A DNA stretch of 64,000 bases from Xenophilus sp. Marseille-Q4582. GTDB lineage: Bacteria > Pseudomonadota > Gammaproteobacteria > Burkholderiales > Burkholderiaceae_C. Below, in pieces: positions 49,601 through 56,710 of this stretch. Positions within the stretch are counted from its first letter, which is position 1; each line of letters starts with the position of its first letter. The notes under the pieces are model-generated. The model was not told the origin of the DNA. It saw only the letters and a list, made by a program, of their open reading frames with translations, and did not search any database. The stretch is taken from assembly GCF_916700565.1 (NCBI RefSeq), contig NZ_CAKAKO010000003.1, forward strand, positions 1 through 64,000, read 5' to 3'. Made by a program: the position numbers and the translations under genes.

Positions 49601-49967
49601 GCGGTGCGAAGGCCATGGCGGCCAGGGGCGCAGGGGCCGCGTCGGGCACAGGCGCTGGCGCAGCGATCATCGCCATTCCCAGCTCGTCGAAGCCCGCCTG
49701 CTCGCGCAGCAGGTCGCCGGCGGCCAGACGCCGCTGCAGGTAGTCCAGGGCGCGCGCCCGCGCCACGGCCCGCGTGGCCGGCATCGCGGTGAGCGTGCTC
49801 TCGGACTCCGCCCGCAGCACGCCCTGGTCGAACAGCTGGTCGCGGCGCGTGACGACGTGGCGCGCGGCCTCGTCGCCGCCCGGCAGGTCCAGGGCCACCA
49901 GTTCGATCGTGCACAGGCGCTCCTGCGCCCGGCCCTGCACCAGCACGGCCCAGGCCAGCTTCTTCAT
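46656..49967 (-). CDS. large HEAT/ARM-repeat protein of the retron cassette
   Basis: This 1103-residue cytoplasmic protein consists largely of alpha-helical repeats, for example SRSTLVQWVMARALRDHLPF, YAQTAAVAVAAVREVLAG, HADAGVRAAVSPAIERLAVD and HADASVRQRAQRGLDARLGH, the HEAT/ARM pattern. The first 90 residues (MKKLAWAVLVQGRAQERLCT) may be a diverged WGR-like domain; that is a guess. No nuclease or NTPase motif is visible. It is the first gene of the cassette, 20 nt before the SWIM gene, and probably the sensor or effector of the retron. Confidence 0.82.
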   Translation of the reverse strand: MKKLAWAVLVQGRAQERLCTIELVALDLPGGDEAARHVVTRRDQLFDQGVLRAESESTLTAMPATRAVARARALDYLQRRLAAGDLLREQAGFDELGMAMIAAPAPVPDAAPAPLAAMAFAPPAPSPAVASLVARFQASRWKLLPPARQARSTWRVAERADPARAASADQQALRALVPRLVSLIESGEDLLDYCLAAAIARLGDPGARQAMAALAQRGRSAATRRIADQAWLLLGADDPARAERLGGLGARWHAQEAEMLRRAGASASTQPACADADADADDAAQPSLDGPARDALSQWLLEGYDLALVDGAALHAVRASLRHLRFEAGVFGAVRAIHKTAELRRDLDTLALLHARFEATRPDARDRRAWRDPRTGELRTRAVDIRGGKGLISAYAPPTRNYLRQRGLRLLRRLAQIGHSDAPKLAVALLLQLDDTVHGERRSREHWNHVDGRYQRRMRHLDGAAHWLLVPRLLLARFPDLRRSSQRTGAWWTDAPLDLSQPPPERVDGEPALWDAHPEALLELALRSRSTLVQWVMARALRDHLPFLARTPLPTLRALLASPYAQTAAVAVAAVREVLAGLHTLEAQLPWLIALAASRDAGAAGLLSDTLVGRGPEASRHPALVAAMLLSPQSAVRMHGQGLALQADVPALLGELQHALPLLDENTPALPEIVRQLQALIGGPWAPQAASVPEAPLHALLQHPAVPLVELACGWLLRHPQGLATLPPGTLRTLLASADARRCACGVRLLAALPDAVLRGQTALLGEFALHADAGVRAAVSPAIERLAVDAPAAEELAAHLHAGLFRAEAGEGVHDDLLRWLTGPLAPVAPASDADGCWRALQARATGAQRYGAWALHSLHDGDYSLRQWARLIGHADASVRQRAQRGLDARLGHPVQATPDEAAELLPAADSVFEDVQPWVRRLFGERLPEAALTPELLIAWVDHPQPWVQAQGRTRLMGRMDAPEAMLCLTRLAQHPGPSVQLFVTQWLLQLPDEVDEARAGRLRALQPYFLMVLSQVHRARAAKSRIVQFLRRQITGPACAEVVAAIFARQVVGASRTDQPQYIAGLRDIAVRHPQLNLPFMRWVPPEARGAAPACPTEA

Positions 49968-50002
49968 CGGACAGCCCTCCCCTTGCGTCGCGAACGCGCC
50001 AG

Positions 50003-50008
50003 TTTATA
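50003..50008 (-). promoter_or_regulatory. candidate -10 element for the retron cassette
   Basis: TATAAA on the minus strand lies about 36 nt before the HEAT/ARM gene start, within the only AT-rich bases of the 106-bp gap to the upstream SDR gene. A matching -35 is poor. A purine-rich AGGGGAGGG ribosome site sits between it and the start. A GCCTGC/GCAGGC hairpin at 50048-50065, without a T run, lies between the SDR stop and this element. Confidence 0.35.
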
Positions 50009-50073
50009 GGCGCGGGACCGCGGGGAAATCGGCCGGGCGTGCTTGTTGCCTGCGCCGCGGCAGGCCCCGGTCC

Positions 50074-50985
50074 TCAGGCCGAGCGCAACTGCGCGCGCAG
50101 CTGGGCACCCACCTCGGGCTGCGCCAGGAAGGGGTCGGCCGGATTGCGCATGGCCACGATGTTCTCCATGCGGCTGGTGATGTTGCCCAGCGCCTTCGGG
50201 CTTTCGTGGCTGAACACGTAGAACTGGTTGTCGCTGATGGCCTTGAAGACCTTGTGCGCCACCTCGGCCGCCGTGACCTTGCCGCTGCTCACGGCCTTGT
50301 TGCTCATGGCCTGGCCGATCAGCTGGCTCTTGGTCAGCTCGCTGTTCTTGGGCGCGTTGGGGCGGTTGCGCTCGCTGCTGGTGATGCCGGTGGGCACGAA
50401 ATACGGGCACAGCAGGCTGGCGCCGATCTGGTCCGTGACCAGGTTCAGGTCCTGGTACATGGTTTCGGTCAGGCTCACCACGGCGGCCTTGGCCGCGTTG
50501 TAGATGCCCATGTTGGGCGGCGTGAGCAGGCCGGCCATGCTGGCCGTGTTGGTCACGTGGCCGCGGTAGGCCGGGTCCTTGGCGGCGGCTTCCAGCATCA
50601 TGGGCACGAACAGGCGCACGCCGTGGATCACGCCCCACAGGTCCACGCCCAGCACCCATTCCCAGTCGGCCACGGTGTTCTCCCACACCAGGCCGCCTGC
50701 GCCCACGCCGGCGTTGTTGAACACGAAATGCGGCGCGCCGAAGCGCTCCTTCACGGCCGCGGCCAGCGCTTCCATCTGCGCGGCGTCGGACACGTCCACC
50801 CTGCGCGCCAGCACCTGCGCGCCGGCGGCCTTCATCTCGGCCTCGGCCTTGTCCAGCGCGTCCTGCTGCACGTCGACCAGCACGAGGTTCATGCCGCGCG
50901 AAGCGCCGATGCGTGCGCATTCCAGGCCGAAGCCGGAACCTGCGCCGGTGAGGACGGCGGTCTTGCCGAGGAAATCCTGAATCAT
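50074..50985 (-). CDS. SDR family oxidoreductase
   Basis: This 303-residue classical short-chain dehydrogenase/reductase has the cofactor loop LTGAGSGFGLECARIG, the NNAGVG motif, and the catalytic Ser and YNAAK pair (active Tyr/Lys). The C-terminal extension after about residue 225 is longer than in most SDRs. An acidic DVQQDALDKAE after the second strand suggests NAD preference. Substrate unknown. It is divergent from the hydrolase gene and may be independent of the retron genes downstream. Confidence 0.9.
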   Translation of the reverse strand: MIQDFLGKTAVLTGAGSGFGLECARIGASRGMNLVLVDVQQDALDKAEAEMKAAGAQVLARRVDVSDAAQMEALAAAVKERFGAPHFVFNNAGVGAGGLVWENTVADWEWVLGVDLWGVIHGVRLFVPMMLEAAAKDPAYRGHVTNTASMAGLLTPPNMGIYNAAKAAVVSLTETMYQDLNLVTDQIGASLLCPYFVPTGITSSERNRPNAPKNSELTKSQLIGQAMSNKAVSSGKVTAAEVAHKVFKAISDNQFYVFSHESPKALGNITSRMENIVAMRNPADPFLAQPEVGAQLRAQLRSA

Positions 50986-51143
50986 GGAAAAGGGCCTTTC
51001 GCTTGTCGCTGGTCTCGTCAGGGCCTGCCGGCCCGGAATATGGCCCGCCTATTGGAGCCGCACGGCGGCCGGCTGTCTGTCCGGCGTGCGACCCCGCCCC
51101 GGGGCCACGGCCGGCGCACACGGCGCCGAACGCATGTCGGCGC

Positions 51144-51165
51144 CGTTTTCTCAGAAAACGAGAAG
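51144..51165. promoter_or_regulatory. inverted-repeat operator candidate upstream of the catabolic operon
   Basis: CGTTTTCT and AGAAAACG (51144-51151, 51153-51160) form a perfect inverted repeat around one C, followed by AGAAG. The 18-mer TTCTCAGAAAACGAGAAG (51148-51165) matches 15 of 18 bases of a sequence at 56629-56646 in front of the IclR gene and mobA. It lies 79 nt before the hydrolase start, suiting an activator or repressor site for this operon. Confidence 0.6.
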
Positions 51166-51243
51166 GCCGGTTGCCGCTCGCCAGGGCATCGCGATCATGC
51201 GGGCCATGGCCTCTTCCACAAGGGCGGCGCACCGCAGCACCCC

Positions 51244-52101
51244 ATGACCGAACGCGCATCTCCTGTTCCACCCTTTTTCCTCTTCGTGCACGGTGCCTGG
51301 CACGGGGCCGCGCACTGGGATCGCGTGAGGGCCGTGCTGGCCGCCGCGGGCTGCCGCAGCGCCGCCATCGACCTCCCCGGCAGCGGCCCGGCGGCCGCGC
51401 TGCCGCGCGCCTACGAAACGCAGGACCTGGACGAGCTCGTCCGCGAGCCTTCGCCCCTCGCGCATGTGACGCTCGAAGACCAGGCGGCGGCCATCGTGGC
51501 CGAGATCGAGCGGCAGCAGGCCGCCCATGGTCCGGTCGTCGTGGTCGCGCACAGCGCCGGCGGCCTGCCCGCGACGTCGGCGGTGGAGCGGGTGCCCGAT
51601 CGGGTCAGCCGCATCGTCTACGTGGCCGCGCACTGCCCCGTGGCGCTGGCGACTCTGTCCGGCTACCTGGGCCTGCCCGAGAGCGCCGCGGCGCAGCTGG
51701 GGCCGCTGTTCCTGGGCGAGCCGGGCGTGCTGGGCGCGGTGCGCATCAACCCGCGGGCCGCCGATCCGGGCTACCAGGAAGCGCTGCGCCAAGGCTTCTA
51801 CAGCGACCTCGGCGCGGCCGAGGCCCGGCCCTTCATCGCCCGGCTGACACCGGACCTGCCGCTGCGCGTGGCCACCGACGAGGTGCGGGTCTCGGCGCAG
51901 CGCTGGGGCCGCGTGCGCCGCACCTATGTGCGCACGCTGGCCGACCGGGCGCTGCCGCTGGCCTTGCAGGACCGGCTGATCGCCGAAGCCGATGCGCTGA
52001 CGCCGCACAACCGTTTCGAGGTGCACAGCCTCGACTGCGGCCACTCCCCTTTCGCATCCTGCCCCGGGGCGCTGGCGGCGCTGCTGCATCCGCTGCCCTG
52101 A
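51244..52101 (+). CDS. alpha/beta hydrolase (esterase-like)
   Basis: This 285-residue alpha/beta hydrolase has the oxyanion motif VHGAWHGAAHWDRV at the N-terminus, the nucleophile elbow VVAHSAGG (Ser near residue 104) and a late catalytic His in SLDCGHSPFASCP. The layout resembles the salicylate/methylester esterase-like group. It opens a cluster with a Bug-type receptor, an FAD enzyme, DUF1330, an amidase and an IclR regulator, suggesting hydrolysis of an ester or lactone intermediate; the compound is unknown. Confidence 0.85.
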   Translation: MTERASPVPPFFLFVHGAWHGAAHWDRVRAVLAAAGCRSAAIDLPGSGPAAALPRAYETQDLDELVREPSPLAHVTLEDQAAAIVAEIERQQAAHGPVVVVAHSAGGLPATSAVERVPDRVSRIVYVAAHCPVALATLSGYLGLPESAAAQLGPLFLGEPGVLGAVRINPRAADPGYQEALRQGFYSDLGAAEARPFIARLTPDLPLRVATDEVRVSAQRWGRVRRTYVRTLADRALPLALQDRLIAEADALTPHNRFEVHSLDCGHSPFASCPGALAALLHPLP

Positions 52102-52134
52102 CCCGGCCCTTTCCCCTTGCTCTGGAGTTCCACC

Positions 52135-53112
52135 ATGCCCCACGATCCTTGCCGCCGCCTCCTGCTCCACGCCGGCGCCGCCGGCCTCGCCCTGGCCGCC
52201 GCCGGCGCAGCGGCCCGTCCGGCCTGGCCCGCGCGGCCGGTCACGCTGGTGGTGGGATTCCCCGCCGGCGGCATCACCGACGTGATGGCGCGCCTCGTCA
52301 GCAAGGGGCTTGCCGATGAATTGAAGCAGCCGGTGGTGATCGACAACCGGTCCGGCGCGGGCGGCACCATCGCCGCCGCCGCCGTGGCGGCCGCGCCGAA
52401 GGACGGCTACACCCTGCTGGTGGTCGCCAGCGGCCATGTCCACAATCGCCTGCTGCTCAAGGGCATCCGCTATGACGCGCTGGCGGATTTCGAGCCCATC
52501 GGCGGCATCGCGCAGAACCAGCTGGTGCTGCTGGTCAACCCGGCGTCCGCCCACCAGAAGGTGCAGGACCTGATCGCGGCAGCCAGGACCCGGGAGATCA
52601 CCTACGGCTCGGGCACCATCGGCGGCGTCGACCACCTGCTGATGGAGGAGCTGGCCGTGCGCACGCAGGGGCGCTTCGTGGGCGTGCAGTACCGCGGCGC
52701 GGCGCCGGCCTTCCAGGACCTGCTGGGCGGCCAGATCGACGTCTACGCGGGCCTGGTCCAGGCTGCCGTGCCGTACATCGAAGCCGGCAAGCTGCGGGCG
52801 CTGGCCTTGACCAGCCGCGACCGATCGCCGCTCCTGCCGCAGGTGCCCACCCTGTCCGAAACGGTGCTGTCCGGCTATGACGCGCAGGGCTACTTCGGGC
52901 TGGTCGGCCCGGCCGGGCTGCCCGCGCCGGTGGTGGCCCGGCTGAACCAGGCGCTGAACCAGGTGCTGCAGCGGCCCGAGGTGCTGGCCACGCTGCGCCA
53001 GGGCGGCGCCAGGCCGCTGGCGGGCACGCCTGCCGAGTTCCAGGCCTTCCTGCGCCAGGACGGCCTGCGCTGGAGCGATCTCATCACCCGCCTGCACATC
53101 CAACCCCAATGA
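52135..53112 (+). CDS. tripartite tricarboxylate transporter (Bug family) substrate-binding protein
   Basis: This periplasmic receptor (325 residues) has a signal peptide (CRRLLLHAGAAGLALAAAGA) and the Bug-family motifs PARPVTLVVGFPAGGITDVM, VVIDNRSGAGGTIAAAAVA, and the late PDAP-like GLVGPAGLPAPVVARLNQAL. Bug proteins bind carboxylates or aromatic acids, often working with shared TctAB membrane parts encoded elsewhere; none are in this window. The ATG at 52135 has a CTGGAG site and is preferred over the one at 52117. The stop overlaps the next gene by 4 nt. Confidence 0.9.
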   Translation: MPHDPCRRLLLHAGAAGLALAAAGAAARPAWPARPVTLVVGFPAGGITDVMARLVSKGLADELKQPVVIDNRSGAGGTIAAAAVAAAPKDGYTLLVVASGHVHNRLLLKGIRYDALADFEPIGGIAQNQLVLLVNPASAHQKVQDLIAAARTREITYGSGTIGGVDHLLMEELAVRTQGRFVGVQYRGAAPAFQDLLGGQIDVYAGLVQAAVPYIEAGKLRALALTSRDRSPLLPQVPTLSETVLSGYDAQGYFGLVGPAGLPAPVVARLNQALNQVLQRPEVLATLRQGGARPLAGTPAEFQAFLRQDGLRWSDLITRLHIQPQ

Positions 53113-54860
53113 ACCGAGAACCCCTGCGCATCGAACACGCGCCCGAGCGCCTGCCGGCCACGCGGCTGGAGTGCGACCTGTGCATCGTCGGCGCGGGCGC
53201 CGCCGGCGTCTCCGCCGCGGTCGAAGCGTCCCGGCTCGGCCTGCGGGTCTGCCTGATCGACGGACTGCCCCAACTGGGCGGCCAGTCGGTCAATGGACTG
53301 ATCGGCACGCTGTGCGGCTTCTATTCGGCCGACGCACAGCCCCACCTGCTGCATTACGGCTTCGCGCGCGAACTGCTGGCCGAACTCGACGCGGCCGGCG
53401 CGCTGTCGTACCGGCGCGCGCGCGGCACGCTGATCGCGCTGTACGACGAGGGCGAACTGGCCGCCGCCTACGCGCGGCACCTGAGGCGCGCCGACGTGCG
53501 GCTGGTGCTGGGCGCCCTGCTCACCCGCGTGGAACGCAGCGGCCGGCGCATCGAGCGCGTCCATGTGCAGACCCGCTACGGGGCCGTCGCCGTCACGGCC
53601 GGCTGCTTCCTCGACGCCAGCGGCGACGCCGCGCTGGCCCGCGCAGCCGGCCTGCGCACCCAGTCGGCCGCCCAGCCGGTGTTCGGCACCACGATGTTCA
53701 GCCTGGCCGGCCTGGGCCCGGCACTGCCCGCGCGCGAGGCGGTCGAGCAGCGGCTGGCCGAAGTGGCGGAACAGTACGGGCTCGACCGCCGCGATGGTTT
53801 CGTCTTCGCCTTTCCGGGGCGCGATCTCTGCCTGGTCAACCTGATGCACGTCGAGACCCCGTTGGAGCCGCTGGCGATGTCGCGCCTGGCCCGGGACGGC
53901 CGCGAAGAGGTGGATCGGATCCTGGCGTTTCTGCGCGCCGAGTTTCCCGCGGCCTTTCACGGCGCCCGCGTGCATTCGGTGGGCCAGCCCGGCGTGCGCC
54001 AGACGCGCGGCATCGTCGGCCGCAGCCGCCTCACGACCCGGGCCGTGCGCGACGGCACCCGCGCGCCCGACGCGGTGGCGCGCAGCGCCTGGCCGATCGA
54101 GTTCCACGGCGAGCTGCGCGGGGTGCACTGGGAAACCTTCCGCGCCGGCCACCTGTGCTGGGTGCCGCTGTCCTCGATGGTGGCGGCGGACGCCGACAAC
54201 CTGCTGGCGGCGGGCCGCTGCATCGACGCCGAACCCTACGCCCTGGCCGCCGTGCGCGTCATCGGCCCGTGCATCGCCATGGGGGCGGCCGCCGCGGCGG
54301 CCGCAGCCACCGGGGGCAGCGCGCTGCACGCCCTGGACACCGCGCGGGTGCAGGCGCTGGTGCAGGACAACCTGCAGCGCTGCGAACCCGGCCCGATCCC
54401 CCAACGCCCCCTTCCCCCACCCCCGACAAGGAGCCTGCATGCCTGCCTATTTCGTGATCGAACTCGACGTCGAGGACGGCCCCAGCCTGGCCGAATACGA
54501 ACGGGAGGTCGGCCAGCACGTCGTGGCCGCCGGCGGCCGCTTCCTCGTGCGCGGCAACGACTACCGTCCGATCGAGGGCGGCTGGGCGCCCAAGCGCCTG
54601 GTGATCGTCGAATTCCCCAGCATCGAGGCGATCGAGCGCTACTACCACTCCGAACCCAACCAGCGGCTCAAGCGCAAGCGCCTGGCCGGCACCGCCGGAA
54701 AACCGGCCCGGGCCATCGCGATCCAGGGCCTGGACGCGCCGGCGCACGGATCGCCCAAGGACCTGGGAACCGATGCCAGCGGTGCCGTCATCTGGGGCTG
54801 AGCGCCCGGGCCGGCGCAGGACCGGCGCGGGGCCGCTGCAAGACATGTCCGTGGCGCTGA
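53109..54860 (+). CDS. FAD-dependent oxidoreductase; frame continues through the next gene
   Basis: This flavoprotein has the Rossmann motif [20 protein letters not shown] near residue 24 and the FAD-dependent oxidoreductase (PF12831-like) pattern [14 protein letters not shown], and ends its recognisable domain near [18 protein letters not shown] and NLQRCEP (about residue 428, nt 54390). After that the frame stays open for 460 nt, running through all of the DUF1330 gene in another frame to a stop at 54860, with Arg/Pro-rich sequence unlike a protein. A lost stop or an indel in the C-rich 54400-54423 stretch is likely. The true end is probably close to 54425. Confidence 0.75.
   Translation: MNREPLRIEHAPERLPATRLECDLCIVGAGAAGVSAAVEASRLGLRVCLIDGLPQLGGQSVNGLIGTLCGFYSADAQPHLLHYGFARELLAELDAAGALSYRRARGTLIALYDEGELAAAYARHLRRADVRLVLGALLTRVERSGRRIERVHVQTRYGAVAVTAGCFLDASGDAALARAAGLRTQSAAQPVFGTTMFSLAGLGPALPAREAVEQRLAEVAEQYGLDRRDGFVFAFPGRDLCLVNLMHVETPLEPLAMSRLARDGREEVDRILAFLRAEFPAAFHGARVHSVGQPGVRQTRGIVGRSRLTTRAVRDGTRAPDAVARSAWPIEFHGELRGVHWETFRAGHLCWVPLSSMVAADADNLLAAGRCIDAEPYALAAVRVIGPCIAMGAAAAAAAATGGSALHALDTARVQALVQDNLQRCEPGPIPQRPLPPPPTRSLHACLFRDRTRRRGRPQPGRIRTGGRPARRGRRRPLPRARQRLPSDRGRLGAQAPGDRRIPQHRGDRALLPLRTQPAAQAQAPGRHRRKTGPGHRDPGPGRAGARIAQGPGNRCQRCRHLGLSARAGAGPARGRCKTCPWR
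54439..54801 (+). CDS. DUF1330 family protein
   Basis: This 120-residue protein is a DUF1330 member of the ABM-like fold: [40 protein letters not shown] and [18 protein letters not shown] are typical. AAGGAG precedes the start by 7 nt. Function of the family is unknown; members often occur in small-molecule catabolic clusters. It overlaps the amidase gene by 29 nt. Confidence 0.88.
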   Translation: MPAYFVIELDVEDGPSLAEYEREVGQHVVAAGGRFLVRGNDYRPIEGGWAPKRLVIVEFPSIEAIERYYHSEPNQRLKRKRLAGTAGKPARAIAIQGLDAPAHGSPKDLGTDASGAVIWG

Positions 54861-56047
54861 AGGACAACATCGCGGTGGCGGGCCTGCCCAACACGGCCGG
54901 AACCCGGGGCCTGCGCGACTGGCGACCGGTGGCGCACGCGCAGGTGGTGCACCGGCTCCGGAGCGCCGGCGCGCGGCTCGCCGGCAAGACGGCGATGCAC
55001 GAACTCGCCATGGGCTGGACCGGCCAGAGCGCCGCCTTCGGCGATACCTGCCATCCGCAAGACCCCGGGCGCATGGCCGGCGGCAGCAGCGGGGGCAGCG
55101 CCTGCGCCGTCGCCACGGGACAGGCTGACGCGGCGCTGGGCACCGACACCAACGGCTCCGTGCGCATCCCGGCCGCCTTCTGCGGCATCGCCGGCCTGCG
55201 GCCCAGCCATGGCCGCTATCCGATGGACGGCGTGATGCCGCTCGCGCCTTCCATGGACACGGTGGGGCCGATGGCGCGGCAGGTTGAGACGCTCGCCCTG
55301 CTGGACGCCGCGCTGGCCGGTGACCCTGCTGCGGCCCGGCCGCTGCGTCCGCGGACCGTGCGCGGCCTGCGCCTGGGCCTGTGCCGGCCCTTCCACTGGG
55401 ACCCGCTCGAAGACGAGGTGGCCGCCGTCTGCATGCGCGCCTTGCGGACCTTCGAAGCCGCCGGCGCCGTCCTCGTCCCCGTCGACCTGCCGGACTGGCC
55501 GGCGCTGACCGAAGGGGCCGCGCGCGCCACGATCGCCCACGAGTCGCGCAGCGCCCTGCCTGCCTTCCTGGCCCGCCAGCCGGGCGCCCCGGCCTGGCCG
55601 GCCGTCGCCGCGCAGGTGGGCGCCGACCTGCGGCCGGCCCTGGCCGCGTGGACGGACGCGGGACTCGAAGCGGCCTACCTGCTCGCCCAGCGGCGGCGCG
55701 CGGCGCTGCGCGCGCGTTGGGCCGCCGCGGCGGCGGCGCAGGGTCTCGATGCGCTGGTCTACCCCGCCGTGCGCGTGGTCGCGCCGCTGCGCACGCAGCC
55801 GCCGGTCTCGCCGGGCCCCGACCTCGAGGTGAACGGGACGCTGTTGCCGGCCAGACTGGCCTTCGCCCACAACCTCGCGCCGGCCTCGCTGGGCGGATGG
55901 CCCAGCCTGGTGATTCCCGCCGGCCGTGGCCCGGCTTCCGGCCTGCCCGTGGCGCTGGCCCTCGATGGCCTGCCGGGCGGCGACCGGGCGCTCCTGGCAC
56001 TGGGCGCGGCGCTGCAGCCGCTGATCGCGCCGGCGTTTACGCCCTAG
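54773..56047 (+). CDS. amidase signature family enzyme
   Basis: This 424-residue amidase has the Ser-Ser-Lys triad: K30 in [11 protein letters not shown], and the two serines in [16 protein letters not shown] near residues 105 and, further on, in [16 protein letters not shown]. The N-terminus is about 40-50 residues shorter than most amidases, which usually have a helix before the KD motif. It would hydrolyse an amide or ester of unknown structure. The start overlaps DUF1330, and it converges with, and overlaps or abuts, the IclR remnant. Confidence 0.88.
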   Translation: MPAVPSSGAERPGRRRTGAGPLQDMSVALKDNIAVAGLPNTAGTRGLRDWRPVAHAQVVHRLRSAGARLAGKTAMHELAMGWTGQSAAFGDTCHPQDPGRMAGGSSGGSACAVATGQADAALGTDTNGSVRIPAAFCGIAGLRPSHGRYPMDGVMPLAPSMDTVGPMARQVETLALLDAALAGDPAAARPLRPRTVRGLRLGLCRPFHWDPLEDEVAAVCMRALRTFEAAGAVLVPVDLPDWPALTEGAARATIAHESRSALPAFLARQPGAPAWPAVAAQVGADLRPALAAWTDAGLEAAYLLAQRRRAALRARWAAAAAAQGLDALVYPAVRVVAPLRTQPPVSPGPDLEVNGTLLPARLAFAHNLAPASLGGWPSLVIPAGRGPASGLPVALALDGLPGGDRALLALGAALQPLIAPAFTP

Positions 56048-56596
56048 GAACCGGTGCCCAGCCGCCGGGCAGCGCGGCGCCAGCGTCCCGGGCCAGCCGG
56101 CACGGCGCAGGCCGTCCGCATCCTCCGCCAGCAGCTGCCGCAGCACGGCCTCGGGCGCATGGGCCAGGATGGCCAGCGACGTGGCACCACGGTAGAGCGC
56201 CATCGCACGCCCGCGCTCGTACCCGGTGATCCGCGGCGCGGCCGTGCCCGCGACGCTGTGCACGCACAGGACCTTCAAACCATGCCGCCGGCACAGCAGC
56301 ACCGTGCCGCGCGTGCGCTCCGACAGCCCCGTGCAGATGTCCGACGCGACGGCGATCAGCGGATCGGCGATGCGGATCTGCCGGTCGAGTTCGACGATCG
56401 CCGGGCCGAGCGCGTATTCGCCCGCGCCGACGGCTTCGACCAGGCCGGCCGCCTCCAGGTCGGCAATGCAGCGGTAGGCCGTCGCCAGCGACGTGCCGAG
56501 ATGGCGCGCCACCTCGGCCGCGCGCAGCACGGGCCGCTGCTCGCCGTAGAGCTGCAGCAGCCGCAGGACCTTGAGCGTGCGTGACATGCCGTCCAT
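56048..56596 (-). pseudogene. IclR family regulator, 3'-truncated
   Basis: The 5' part is a good IclR protein: winged helix with SLATAYRCIADLEAAGLVEA, then the effector domain with DICTGLSERTRGTVLLC, VLCVHSVAG and ERGRAMALYRGATSLAILA. It breaks off near GWPGTLAPRC, about 90 residues short of the usual C-terminus. The frame then remains open far into the antisense of the amidase without family features, so the coordinates mark only the recognisable part. A deletion joining it to the amidase end is likely. The ATG at 56587 (MSRTLK) is a second possible start. It may still bind DNA. Confidence 0.7.
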
Positions 56597-56628
56597 GCTA
56601 GCGCCGCGCCGGCGCGGCGCCTGCCCGG

Positions 56629-56646
56629 TTCGCAGAATCCGAGAAG
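56629..56646. promoter_or_regulatory. second copy of the operator-like motif, between IclR and mobA
   Basis: TTCGCAGAATCCGAGAAG matches the upstream motif at 51148-51165 in 15 of 18 positions, including the TTCnCAGAA and CGAGAAG blocks. It lies 33 nt before the IclR start and 65 nt before the mobA start, where it could control both genes. Confidence 0.6.
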
Positions 56647-56710
56647 TGGGTTTGCGCCGGCCCGCTGGCGCGCGGACCATGGCGGCTCGCGATTCACCAG
56701 AGACAAGGTC

